NCBI RefSeq assembly: GCF_018408855.1
Contig: NZ_AP024322.1
Coordinates: 310,001-374,000 of the forward strand
From: Caballeronia sp. NK8
GTDB taxonomy: Bacteria; Pseudomonadota; Gammaproteobacteria; Burkholderiales; Burkholderiaceae
DNA length: 64,000 nucleotides
Reading direction: 5' to 3'
Each line of letters begins with the position of its first letter. Position 1 is the first letter of the stretch. Made by a program: the position numbers and the translations under genes. Positions 1 through 9,400 of this stretch are shown here, in pieces. Below the pieces are notes generated by a model. It ran no database searches. It saw nothing but the letters and a program-made list of their open reading frames with translations, and had not been told where the DNA came from.

Positions 1-100
1 CGGTCCAAGCCGGATGTGGCCTATGAGGGCACTCGCTACAGAGGCCACGGGTGAGGAGAAGGATACCCAAATTGCGTGTGACCGCGGGCGTATCGAGCTG

Positions 101-162
101 CTTTCTTTGGTTACTTTCTTTGCAGCAGCAAAGAAAGTGACTGCCGCCCCGCACAGGGGCAG
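101..162. repeat. Burkholderia-type dispersed palindromic repeat
   Basis: An 11-bp perfect inverted repeat (ACTTTCTTTGC at 113-123, GCAAAGAAAGT at 128-138) with a 4-nt loop is followed by a GC-rich block (about 140-165) containing CCGCCCCGCACAGGGGC. From memory, nearly the same TTACTTTCTTTG...CAAAGAAAGT...GCCGCCCCGCACAGGGGC string recurs in many intergenic regions of Burkholderia-group genomes. Copy number in this genome cannot be judged from one window. Confidence 0.55.
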
Positions 163-198
163 TGCTAATAGACCGACACGAACTCAGGATTCCGCGAA

Positions 199-250
199 AG
201 CGCAAGCAAACGACCAGCGCAAGCAAACGAACCAGCGCAAGCAAACGAAC
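199..250 (+). repeat. CA-rich tandem repeat in the leader of the beta-oxidation operon
   Basis: Three consecutive copies of a 17-18 bp unit (AGCGCAAGCAAACGAMCC) start at 199, 216 and 234. They are followed by a degenerate A/C-rich tail and a strong GGAGG ribosome-binding site (279-283), 7 nt before the ATG at 291. The block is almost free of U, so in RNA it would be single-stranded just upstream of the start codon. Confidence 0.8.
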
Positions 251-290
251 AACCGCGAAGCAAAACGAAACAAAAACCGGAGGCTAACCC

Positions 291-2720
291 ATGAGCACCC
301 TCAACATCAGCAAAGTCGCCGTGCTCGGCGCAGGCGTGATGGGAGCGCAGATCGCCGCGCATCTGATCAACGCCCGCGTGCCCGTCCTGCTCTTCGATCT
401 TCCCGCCAAGGAAGGCCCGAAGAACGGCATCGCGCTGAAGGCCATCGAGAATCTGAAGAAGCTGTCGCCCGCGCCTTTCGGCGTAAAGGACGACGCACAA
501 TACATCGAACCGGCGAATTACGAAGACGACATCGCGAAGCTCGCCGAGTGCGATCTCGTGATCGAAGCCATCGCCGAGCGCATGGACTGGAAGCACGATC
601 TCTACAAGAAAGTGTCGCCGCATCTCGCGCCGCACGCGATCTTCGCGAGCAACACATCGGGCCTCTCGATCACGGAACTGTCGAACGGCTTCTCCGATGA
701 ACTGAAATCGCGCTTCTGCGGCGTGCACTTCTTCAATCCGCCGCGCTACATGCATCTGGTCGAACTGATTCCGACCGCATCCACGAAGCCCGAGATTCTC
801 GATCAGCTCGAAACCTTCCTGACGAGCGTGATCGGCAAGGGCGTGGTGCGCGCGAAGGATACGCCGAATTTCATCGCAAACCGCGTCGGCGTGTTTTCGA
901 TTCTCGCGGTGATCGCCGAAGCAGAGAACTTCGGCCTGCGCTTCGACGAAGTGGACGATCTCACCGGCGCGCGACTCGGCCGCGCGAAGTCCGCGACGTT
1001 CCGCACGGCGGATGTCGTCGGACTCGATACGATGGCGCACGTCATCAAGACGATGCAGGACAACCTGCCCGACGATCCGTTCTTCTCCGTCTACAAGACG
1101 CCGCCCGTGCTCGAAGCCCTGGTAAAGGCGGGCGCGCTCGGCCAGAAAACCGGCGCGGGCTTCTATCGCAAGGAAGGCCGTGCGATCAAGGTGCTCGATC
1201 CGAAGACAGCGCAGTACGTCGACGGCGGCGCGAAGGCCGAAGAACTCATCGGCCGGATTCTGAAGCGTCCGCCCGCCGAGCGCTTCAAGCTCCTGCGCGA
1301 AACGGACAACAAGCAGGCGCAATTCCTGTGGGCGATCTTCCGCGACGTGTTCCACTACATCGCCGTGCACCTCGAATCGATCGCCGACAACGCGCGCGAT
1401 GTCGATCTCGCGATCCGCTGGGGCTTCGGCTGGAATCAGGGGCCGTTCGAAAGCTGGCAGGCGGCGGGCTGGCAACAGGTCGCGAAGTGGGTGCAGGAAG
1501 ACATCGATGCGGGCCGCGCGCTCTCGAACGCGCCGCTGCCCGCGTGGGTGCTCGACGGTCCTGTCGCCGAGAAGAACGGCGTGCACACGAACGAAGGCTC
1601 GTGGTCGCCGAAGTCGAAGCGCTTCGAGCCGCGCTCGACGCTGCCCGTCTACGAGAAGCAGGTGTTCCGCGCGCCGCTCGTCGGTGAAACGGGCGCCGAT
1701 CCGAAGACCTACGGCAAGACGCTGTTCGAAACCGAAAACGTGCGCGCGTGGCTCGACGACGACCAGGGCGATGTCGTGATCGTCTCGTTCAAGACGAAGA
1801 TGAACACCATCGGTCCGGGCGTGATCGATGGTCTCACGCAAGCCATCGAACTGGCCGAGAAGGAATATCGCGGCGTCGTGATCTGGCAGCCCACGTCACT
1901 GCAACTCGGCGCGCCGGGCGGCCCGTTCTCGGCGGGCGCGAATCTCGAAGAAGCGATGCCCGCGTTCATGATGGGCGGCGCGAAGGGCATCGAGCCGTTC
2001 GTGAAGAAGTTCCAGCAAGGCATGCTGCGCGTGAAGTACGCGAACGTGCCGGTGGTGTCGGCGGTATCGGGCATCGCGCTCGGCGGCGGCTGCGAATTGC
2101 TGCTGCAATCGGCGAAGCGCGTCGCGCATGTCGAGAGCTATATCGGTCTCGTGGAGGTGGGCGTCGGGCTCGTGCCGGCGGGCGGCGGGCTGAAAGAGGC
2201 CGCGTTGCGCGCGGCGGAAGCCGCAAGCGCCGTCAATGCAACGAGCGACCTGCTCAAGTTCCTGCAGAAGCCGTTCGAGAACGCGGCGATGGCAAAGGTC
2301 TCGTCGTCCGCATTCGATGCCCGCGCGATGGGCTATCTGAAGCCGTCCGACACGATCGTCTTCAACGTGCACGAACTGCTCGATATCGCGAAGAAGGAAG
2401 CGCGTGCGTTGAGCGCGTCGGGATACCGGCCGCCGTTGCGCGTGAAGCAGGTGCCGGTGGCGGGCCGCTCGGCGATCTCGACGATCAAGGCGTCGCTCGT
2501 GAACATGCGCGACGGGCGCTTCATCAGCGATCACGATTATCTGATCGCGAGCCGCATCGCGGAAGCGGTGTGCGGCGGCGATGTCGAAGCGGGCAGTCTC
2601 GTCGACGAGGAATGGCTGCTGGCGCTGGAGCGCCGCGCGTTCGTCGAACTGCTGGGCACGCAAAAGACGCAGGAACGGATCATGGGCATGTTGCAGACCG
2701 GCAAGCCGGTGCGTAACTAA
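291..2720 (+). CDS. FadN-type 3-hydroxyacyl-CoA dehydrogenase / enoyl-CoA hydratase
   Basis: Multifunctional beta-oxidation enzyme of 809 aa. The N-terminus is a 3-hydroxyacyl-CoA dehydrogenase with an NAD-binding fingerprint GAGVMGAQIAAHL (about residues 13-25). The dehydrogenase helical domain follows, and a C-terminal crotonase domain spans about 490-700 with the oxyanion-hole GGGCE segment near residue 597. This order (dehydrogenase first, hydratase last) is that of Bacillus FadN and the reverse of E. coli FadB. It should oxidise 3-hydroxyacyl-CoA and hydrate enoyl-CoA in the cytoplasm. The start is supported by GGAGG 7 nt upstream. A thiolase begins 14 nt downstream, so the two are almost certainly co-transcribed. 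Confidence 0.93.
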   Translation: MSTLNISKVAVLGAGVMGAQIAAHLINARVPVLLFDLPAKEGPKNGIALKAIENLKKLSPAPFGVKDDAQYIEPANYEDDIAKLAECDLVIEAIAERMDWKHDLYKKVSPHLAPHAIFASNTSGLSITELSNGFSDELKSRFCGVHFFNPPRYMHLVELIPTASTKPEILDQLETFLTSVIGKGVVRAKDTPNFIANRVGVFSILAVIAEAENFGLRFDEVDDLTGARLGRAKSATFRTADVVGLDTMAHVIKTMQDNLPDDPFFSVYKTPPVLEALVKAGALGQKTGAGFYRKEGRAIKVLDPKTAQYVDGGAKAEELIGRILKRPPAERFKLLRETDNKQAQFLWAIFRDVFHYIAVHLESIADNARDVDLAIRWGFGWNQGPFESWQAAGWQQVAKWVQEDIDAGRALSNAPLPAWVLDGPVAEKNGVHTNEGSWSPKSKRFEPRSTLPVYEKQVFRAPLVGETGADPKTYGKTLFETENVRAWLDDDQGDVVIVSFKTKMNTIGPGVIDGLTQAIELAEKEYRGVVIWQPTSLQLGAPGGPFSAGANLEEAMPAFMMGGAKGIEPFVKKFQQGMLRVKYANVPVVSAVSGIALGGGCELLLQSAKRVAHVESYIGLVEVGVGLVPAGGGLKEAALRAAEAASAVNATSDLLKFLQKPFENAAMAKVSSSAFDARAMGYLKPSDTIVFNVHELLDIAKKEARALSASGYRPPLRVKQVPVAGRSAISTIKASLVNMRDGRFISDHDYLIASRIAEAVCGGDVEAGSLVDEEWLLALERRAFVELLGTQKTQERIMGMLQTGKPVRN

Positions 2721-2734
2721 TCGCGGAGCAAGCA

Positions 2735-3931
2735 ATGAGCAAACAACTTCAAGACGCATACATCGTCGCCGCGAGCCGCACGCCGATCGGCAAGGCGCCG
2801 CGCGGCGTGTTCAGGAACACGCGCCCGGACGAACTGCTCGTCCACGCGATCAGATCGGCCGTCGCGCAGGTGCCGGGACTCGATACCAGCGTGATCGAAG
2901 ACGCGATCGTCGGCTGTGCGATTCCCGAAGCCGAGCAAGGGCTGAACGTCGCGCGCATGGGCGCGCTGCTGTCGGGCCTGCCGAACACGGTCGGCGGCGT
3001 GACGGTGAACCGCTTCTGCGCATCCGGGCTGACCGCGCTCGCGATGGCGGCGGACCGCATTCGCGTCGGCGAAGCGGATGCGATGATCGCAGGCGGTTGC
3101 GAATCGATGAGCATGGTGCCGATGATGGGCAACAAGCCGTCGCTGTCGCCGCATATCTTCGATCGCAATGAAGACGTGGGTATCGCATATGGCATGGGCC
3201 TGACGGCGGAAAGGGTCGCGGAACGCTGGAAGGTGAGCCGCGAGGCGCAGGACGCGTTCGCGGTGGAGTCGCATCGGCGCGCCTTGGCGGCGCAGCAGGC
3301 AGGCGAATTCGCCGATGAAATCGCCGCCTACACGCTCAACGAACGCTTCCCGGATCTCGCATCGGGCGAAGTGCGCGTGAATGCGCGCGAGATCGCGCTC
3401 GACGAAGGCCCGCGCGAAACGACGCTGGAAGGGCTGGCGAAGCTGCGTCCCGTGTTCGCGAACAAGGGCTCGGTCACGGCGGGCAACAGCTCGCAGACGT
3501 CGGACGGCGCGGGCGCGCTGATCGTCGTATCGGAAAAAATCCTGAAGCAGTTCAACCTCACGCCGCTCGCGCGCTTCGTGAGCTTCGCGGTGCGCGGCGT
3601 GCCGCCGGAGATCATGGGCATCGGACCGAAGGAAGCGATTCCGGCCGCGTTGAAGGCGGCAGGGCTGAAGCAGGACGACATCGACTGGTTCGAACTGAAC
3701 GAAGCCTTCGCGGCGCAGGCGCTCGCGGTGATCGGCGATCTCGGTCTCGATGCGTCGAAGGTCAATCCGCTCGGCGGCGCGATCGCGCTCGGTCATCCGC
3801 TTGGCGCGACCGGCGCGATCCGCGCATCGACGGTCGTGCACGGCCTGCGCCGGCGTAACCTGAAGTACGGCATGGTGACGATGTGCGTCGGCACCGGCAT
3901 GGGCGCGGCGGGCATCATCGAGCGGCTTTGA
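2735..3931 (+). CDS. fadA: Acetyl-CoA acyltransferase (thiolase)
   Basis: Thiolase of 398 aa that cleaves 3-ketoacyl-CoA with CoA, the last step of beta-oxidation. The nucleophilic Cys95 lies in NRFCASGL. His354 in GHPLGATGA and Cys384 in CVGTGMG complete the usual catalytic set. Length matches the family (about 390-400 aa). Its position 14 nt after the FadN-type gene indicates the degradative partner rather than a biosynthetic PhaA-type thiolase. The symbol fadA is by role; orthology to E. coli FadA is not implied. Confidence 0.93.
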   Translation: MSKQLQDAYIVAASRTPIGKAPRGVFRNTRPDELLVHAIRSAVAQVPGLDTSVIEDAIVGCAIPEAEQGLNVARMGALLSGLPNTVGGVTVNRFCASGLTALAMAADRIRVGEADAMIAGGCESMSMVPMMGNKPSLSPHIFDRNEDVGIAYGMGLTAERVAERWKVSREAQDAFAVESHRRALAAQQAGEFADEIAAYTLNERFPDLASGEVRVNAREIALDEGPRETTLEGLAKLRPVFANKGSVTAGNSSQTSDGAGALIVVSEKILKQFNLTPLARFVSFAVRGVPPEIMGIGPKEAIPAALKAAGLKQDDIDWFELNEAFAAQALAVIGDLGLDASKVNPLGGAIALGHPLGATGAIRASTVVHGLRRRNLKYGMVTMCVGTGMGAAGIIERL

Positions 3932-3986
3932 TGGCTGATGGTCCGCGAGTGTCATCGCTCGCGGACCGACTTGAAGGAGACAGCGG

Positions 3987-4751
3987 ATGGAGATTCAGAT
4001 CGAACGCGCGGACGGCGTGCTGAGCATCGTGCTTAATCGTCCGGAGAAGAAGAACGCGATCACCGCGCCGATGTATCAGGAAATGGCCGACGGCCTCTAC
4101 GAAGCCGAGATGGACCCGACCGTGCGGGCAGTGTTGATTCGCGCTAACGGCAGCACGTTCAGCGCGGGCAACGATCTCGACGACTTCCTGAACGATCCGC
4201 CCAAGGGACTCGACGCGCCCGTGTTCCAGTTCCTGCGGCGCATCAGCGCGTTTCCGAAGCCGATCGTGGCGGCGGTGGCGGGCGCGGCGGTGGGCATCGG
4301 CACGACCATGCTCCTGCACTGCGACATGGTCTACGCGAGTCCGAACGCGAAGTTCTCGTTGCCGTTCGCGCAACTGGGCCTGTGTCCGGAAGCGGCGTCG
4401 AGTCTGTTGCTGCCGCGCACGGCGGGGTATCAGCGCGCGGCGGAAAAGCTTCTGCTCGGCGAAGCGTTCAATGTGAACGAAGCGATCGGCATGGGCTTCG
4501 TGAATGGCGCGATCGACGCAACCGAGCTGGATGCGTACGCGTTCGACAAGGCAAAGCGGCTGGCGATGCTGCCGGCGTCATCCTTGCGCGTGACCAAGGC
4601 GCTGATGAAAGGCGCGCAGACGCATGAAGTGGCCGCGCGCATGGAAGACGAAGCCGCGCATTTCTCGCGGATGCTGATCGCGCCCGAAGCACGCGAAGCG
4701 TTTCAGGCGTTCTTCGAAAAGCGCAAGCCGAACTTCGGTCAGTTCGAATAA
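3987..4751 (+). CDS. Enoyl-CoA hydratase/isomerase family protein
   Basis: Single-domain crotonase of 254 aa. The N-terminus (MEIQIERADGVLSIVLNRPE) is typical of the family, SAGNDLDDFLND (about 61-72) forms the first oxyanion-hole region, and GAAVGIGTTMLLHCDMVYA (about 95-113) the second. It lacks the pair of Glu residues of classical hydratases in obvious form, so it could be an isomerase or act on unusual acyl-CoAs. An AAGGAGA ribosome-binding site lies about 8 nt before the ATG. It follows the thiolase by 55 nt on the same strand, fitting a three-gene operon. It converges on fdhD with a 6-nt gap. Confidence 0.88.
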   Translation: MEIQIERADGVLSIVLNRPEKKNAITAPMYQEMADGLYEAEMDPTVRAVLIRANGSTFSAGNDLDDFLNDPPKGLDAPVFQFLRRISAFPKPIVAAVAGAAVGIGTTMLLHCDMVYASPNAKFSLPFAQLGLCPEAASSLLLPRTAGYQRAAEKLLLGEAFNVNEAIGMGFVNGAIDATELDAYAFDKAKRLAMLPASSLRVTKALMKGAQTHEVAARMEDEAAHFSRMLIAPEAREAFQAFFEKRKPNFGQFE

Positions 4752-4757
4752 GCGGCG

Positions 4758-5585
4758 TCAGTCGACGTCGTATTCGACGAAGCCGTTCTCGCGCGCGAAG
4801 CTGACGAGCCGCAGGCCCGCCTGCTTCGCGATCGCGATGGCGAGCGAGGTCGGCGCGGAAATGGTCGCGACCATCGGCACGCCCATGCGCGCCGACTTGC
4901 GCACGAGTTCATAGCTCGCGCGGCTTGACAGAAACACGAAGCCTTGCGTCGTGTCCTCGCGGCGCAAAACCAAATGGCCGATGAGCTTGTCGAGCGCGTT
5001 ATGCCGCCCGACGTCCTCGAACGCGCAGCGCACCGCGCCGGTTTCATCGCACCAGGCGGCGGCGTGCAAGCCGCCGGTCAGCTTCGTCAGATGCTGATGC
5101 GCCGGCAGTTCGCGCGCGGCGCGCCCGATCGCGTCGGGCGCAAGGCGCGCGAGAAAACCGGTATCCGGCACGCGCTCGGCCTGAAGATCGAGCAACTCGA
5201 TGCTTTCGATGCCGCACACGCCGCAGCCCGTGCGCCCGGCGAGCGCGCGGCGCTTGTCCTTCAGCGACGCGAACGCCTGCTGCACGACTTGCAGATGCAC
5301 TTCGGCATGCGGCAGCGCGACGCCGTCATCGCGAAAGTAGACTTCGATATCGTGGATATCGCTGCCGCGCTCGACGATGCCTTCGCTCAGCGAAAAGCCC
5401 ACCGCGAACGCTTCGAGATCGCGCGGCGTACACATCATCACCGCGTGCGAGATGCCGTTGAAAACCAGCGCGACGGGCCATTCCTGGCCGATGTTGTCCG
5501 CGGTGACCGCGCTGTCGCTGTTCCGATGCCTGCGCACCTGCCGCTCGACATAGCCTGGCTGATCGTCGGTTTCGAGTTGATCCAC
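4758..5585 (-). CDS. fdhD: Formate dehydrogenase accessory sulfurtransferase FdhD
   Basis: FdhD (275 aa) carries sulfur from the cysteine desulfurase IscS to the molybdenum cofactor, which formate dehydrogenases need for activity. The two sulfur-transfer cysteines are present as C121 and C124 in TGCGVCGIE, the same numbering as the E. coli protein. The C-terminal segment with EDVGRHNALDKLIG is the conserved cofactor-binding region. No formate dehydrogenase subunit gene is in the window. The neighbouring divergent gene is NarM-like, so this is a small molybdoenzyme-maturation locus. Confidence 0.95.
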   Translation of the reverse strand: MDQLETDDQPGYVERQVRRHRNSDSAVTADNIGQEWPVALVFNGISHAVMMCTPRDLEAFAVGFSLSEGIVERGSDIHDIEVYFRDDGVALPHAEVHLQVVQQAFASLKDKRRALAGRTGCGVCGIESIELLDLQAERVPDTGFLARLAPDAIGRAARELPAHQHLTKLTGGLHAAAWCDETGAVRCAFEDVGRHNALDKLIGHLVLRREDTTQGFVFLSSRASYELVRKSARMGVPMVATISAPTSLAIAIAKQAGLRLVSFARENGFVEYDVD

Positions 5586-5775
5586 TTCAGTGCTCCTGAC
5601 CGCTCACTTCGAGTAAAGTCGGGTATGTGATTTGCTGGCTATCGTTGCTGTTCGTACGTATCGCGAGGCGAACAGCGGCTAGATTGCAATGGTTCCAGCC
5701 AGATTCAAGGCCCTACAATAACTTAAGCAGGCGATGCGCGTCGCGCACCCCCGCTCAATCCAACGAGGCTTCGCT

Positions 5776-6255
5776 ATGGGACTTTACGACGCCGCGCGTC
5801 TGTTCGGATTCGAAGTCGAATCCTCTGACAATCTTCGGTTCATTCCGCTTGCCGTGCGCTTCAACCTGGATCGCTTCGGCAAACGCATCACGCTCGATCA
5901 ATGGCAGCAGCTTCCATACGACGATCGCGCGTTGCTCGCGCGTTTCCCCGTCGAGGACGATGCCGAGCTTGAGAAGAACTTCGACCTCGCGCTCGAAGAG
6001 ATGATGAAGACTCACGTGAATGCCGCGCCCGAGCAGATCGAGCGCGAGCGCGATCCCGTCTGGATGCACGCGGACGCGGTGCCCGAAACCGTCATCCGGC
6101 AAAGCAGCCTCTCGGGTGTGAGCGCGCCGAGCCTCGATCGCTGGGGCGCGCTCGACCGCTTCCAGCGGTACGCGCTCGCCAAGCTGTCGCGCAACACGGA
6201 CAAGGTCAACCACGATTTCCTGCCCGCGATGAAAGAATTCGGTCTCGTCGAGTGA
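5776..6255 (+). CDS. NarM-like conserved nitrate reductase-associated protein
   Basis: Protein of 159 aa with the pattern F-x-F-E...LRFIPLAVRFNLD...ITLDQW...RALLARFPV at its N-terminus, which matches my memory of the Nitr_red_assoc family (cyanobacterial NarM). NarM is required for nitrate reductase activity in cyanobacteria; its biochemical role is unclear. I chose the ATG at 5776, where homology begins, over an in-frame upstream ATG at 5734. No nitrate reductase gene is present here, though a NarK-type transporter lies at 12167-13555. A TACAAT hexamer at 5714-5719 is a possible -10. Confidence 0.75.
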   Translation: MGLYDAARLFGFEVESSDNLRFIPLAVRFNLDRFGKRITLDQWQQLPYDDRALLARFPVEDDAELEKNFDLALEEMMKTHVNAAPEQIERERDPVWMHADAVPETVIRQSSLSGVSAPSLDRWGALDRFQRYALAKLSRNTDKVNHDFLPAMKEFGLVE

Positions 6256-6464
6256 GCGCCGGGTGCGCAAAGCGGGTCGCAAACGTTAAGCGCGCGCTTT
6301 AATCAGATTATTTGCAGGCAAGCCCTAAAGTCAGGGCGAGCGGTGCCGTTATTGGGCGTTATCCATCAATCGCGACGTGGGCGTAGTTCATGTCGCGCAT
6401 TCGCGTGGACGCGCATCGGCCCGGTGTGCATCCGACGCGCACCAAAGGATTCAGCCCGCCGCTC

Positions 6465-9400
6465 ATGACTCGATTCCTCTCCAGAGGCTTGCTCGTCAGC
6501 ATCACCGTGGTACTGGCTGCGCTTGGCGCGAACGCCTTCGTCGCCTGCGAGCAGTTCGGCGGACGGCGCGACAGCGATGCGCGCACGCTGCGCTCGATGA
6601 GCCTGCTGCGCGATCTGGCGGCGTATCGCGGCACGCTCGGCGAGTCGCTCACGCAACTGAGCCGTTTCGAAGCCACCGGCATCGCCGAAACCGAGGCGCG
6701 TCATCAGGAACGCGAGGCGCATCTCGATGCGCTCGAAAGCGGCCTGCGCGCGCAGATCGTGATGGAGCCCGGCATGACAGGCGCTTTCGAAGCGCTCGCC
6801 GCGCGCGCCGCCGAGATGCGCCACGACGCCAATCTCGCATTCGAGCGCGCGAAGCGCGCCGATCCCGCCGGTCCCGCAGAATCCCGCGCGTGGGCCGACG
6901 CCGCCTTCGTCACGCTCGGCGAAGACCAGCAGGCGGTCGATGAAGAACTCGCCGCCGTGCGCTCGCGCATCGATACCGCCACGATCAACGCGCTCGATCA
7001 GTCCGCGCAGACCTCGAGCGGCGCGATGCTGCTACTCGTCTTCACGATGCTCGCCGGCAGCGCCGTGCTGATCTGGCTGTTCGCGAGCCACGAGCGGCAA
7101 TCGCGCGAGAAGCTCGGCGTCGTGCGCGCGAGGCAGCGCAGCAACGAACGCTTTCGCGGCATGTTCGAGGCGCATCCGGTGCCGATGTGGATCGTCGATC
7201 GCGAGACGATGCGCTTCATCGCCGTGAATCACGCCGCGATCGAGCACTTCGGCTTCAACGAGCCGGAGTTCATGAACATGACACTGCGCGACCTGCATCA
7301 CGCGGACGACTTCGACAGCTTCGTCGCGCGGCTCGCGCGCAGCGGCGGCGAGACGGGCGAGCGTGCGGCATCGGGGCAGGGCGCGGTGGGCGTGTGGCGT
7401 TATCGCGGCAAGGACGGATCGATCGTCAGCGCGGATGTGTCGCATCACGCGCTCACCTATTCGAACCGTCCGGGCATCTTCATGCTGGCCAACGACGTGA
7501 CCGATCGCATCAACGCCGAAGCCGAGGCGCGCCGGTCGAACGAAATGCTCGAAGCGGTCATCGACAACATTCCGCAGCGCGTGTTCTGGAAGGACCGCGA
7601 CCTGCGTTATCTCGGCTGCAACAACGCGTTCGCGCGCGATGCGGGCCTGGCATACAACGAGCAGGTCATCGGCAAGACGGATTTCGAGTTGCCGTGGAGC
7701 GCGCTTGCGGAAGTCGTGCGCGCGGATGACGAAGAGGTCATCGTCACGACGGTGCCGAAGATGCATTTCGAGCGCGACATCGTGATGGGCGAGCAGCTGC
7801 GCACCGTGGTCACGAGCAAGCTGCCCTTGCTCGACGGCGAAGGGCAGACGATCGGCGTGCTCGGTTCGTATCACGACGTCACCGACCGCAAGCGCGCCGA
7901 ACTCGCGCTGCGTCTGCAAAGCCGCGCACTCGACGCGAGCGTGAACGCGATCCTGATCACGGGCGTGGTCGATGGCGCGAACGTGATCGAGTACGCGAAT
8001 CCGGCGTTCAAGCGCATCACGGGCTACGACCCGAGCGAGGTGATCGGGCAGGACTGCCGCTTCCTGCACGGCCCCGACGGCGATCAGGACGGGCTCATCG
8101 CGATTCGCCGCGCGCTCGCCGCGAATCTGGAGGCGAGCGTCGTGGTGCGCAACTATCGCAAGGACGGCGCGCTCTTCTGGAACCAGCTTTTCGTCGCCCC
8201 GGTGCCGAATGCACAGGGCATGACGACGCATCACATCGGCATCATCAACGACGTGACCGACCTGATGCGCTATCAGGAAGAGCTCGAATATCAGGCGAAT
8301 TACGACACGCTCACGCGCCTGCCGAACCGCAATCTGCTGCGCGACCGCTTGCAGCACGCGATCGAGACGGCGCGGCGGCGCGAGACGAAGATCGCCGTGG
8401 TGTTCATGGATCTCGATGGCTTCAAGAACGTCAACGACAGCCTCGGACACAGCGTCGGCGACCGGCTGCTCGCGGTGATCGCGGAGCGGCTCGCGCGCTC
8501 GGCGCGTTCGAGCGATACGGTGGCGCGTCACGGCGGCGACGAGTTCGTGGTCGTGTTGCCCGATCTCACCGACGAAGCCGGTCTCATCGCATGGATGGAG
8601 CGCACACGCGCGGCGATCTCGGAGCCGGTGTGGCTCGACGATACAGAGTTGTACGTCGGCTGCAGCATGGGCGCGAGTCTCTTTCCGCAGGACGGCGACG
8701 ACGCCGAAACCGTGATGAAGAAGGCCGATCTCGCGATGTACCGCGCGAAGGACATGGGCCGCAACACGTATCAGTTCTATCAGCCGGAGATGAACGCGAG
8801 CGTCGGCGCGCGCATGAATCTCGAACGCCGTTTGCGGCGCGCGCTGCGCGATGGCGAATTCCTGCTGCACTATCAGCCGCAGGTGGATATGACGACGCGC
8901 TCGATCGTCGGCATCGAGGCGCTGGTGCGCTGGAGCGATCCGGAGCAGGGGCTGGTGTCGCCGGCGTCGTTCATTCCGGTGGCGGAGGAGAGCGGCCTGA
9001 TCGGGCCGCTGTCGGAATGGGTGCTGCGCGAGGCGTGCCGCCAGAACAAGGCGTGGCAGGATGCCGGGCTGCCGCCGGCGCGCGTGTCGGTGAATCTGTC
9101 GGCGCGGCATTTCCAGCAGCGCGACATCGCGCGGCTCGTGACGTCGGTGCTCGAAGAGACCGGGCTGGAACCGCGCTATCTCGAACTCGAACTCACCGAA
9201 AGCGCGATCATGCGCAATGCCGAGGAAGCCATCACGATGCTGTCGGAGCTATCGGCGCTGGGCATCGGCATTGCGATCGACGACTTCGGCACGGGTTATT
9301 CGAGCCTGTCGTATCTCAAGCGCTTCCCGGTGCATCGGCTGAAGATCGATCGCTCGTTCGTCGCGGACATCGGCTCGTCGGGCGACGACGAAACCATCAC

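Noticed and set aside
14..700. A plus-strand ORF running from the left edge into the FadN-type gene
   Set aside because: It crosses the repeat, the CA-rich leader and the start of a confident gene in another frame, and its translation is Arg-rich shadow sequence.
165..1841. A 558-codon minus-strand ORF opposite the FadN-type gene, and similar long frames opposite other genes
   Set aside because: High GC gives long open antisense frames. They are Arg/His/Ala-rich, have no ribosome-binding sites and overlap confident genes.
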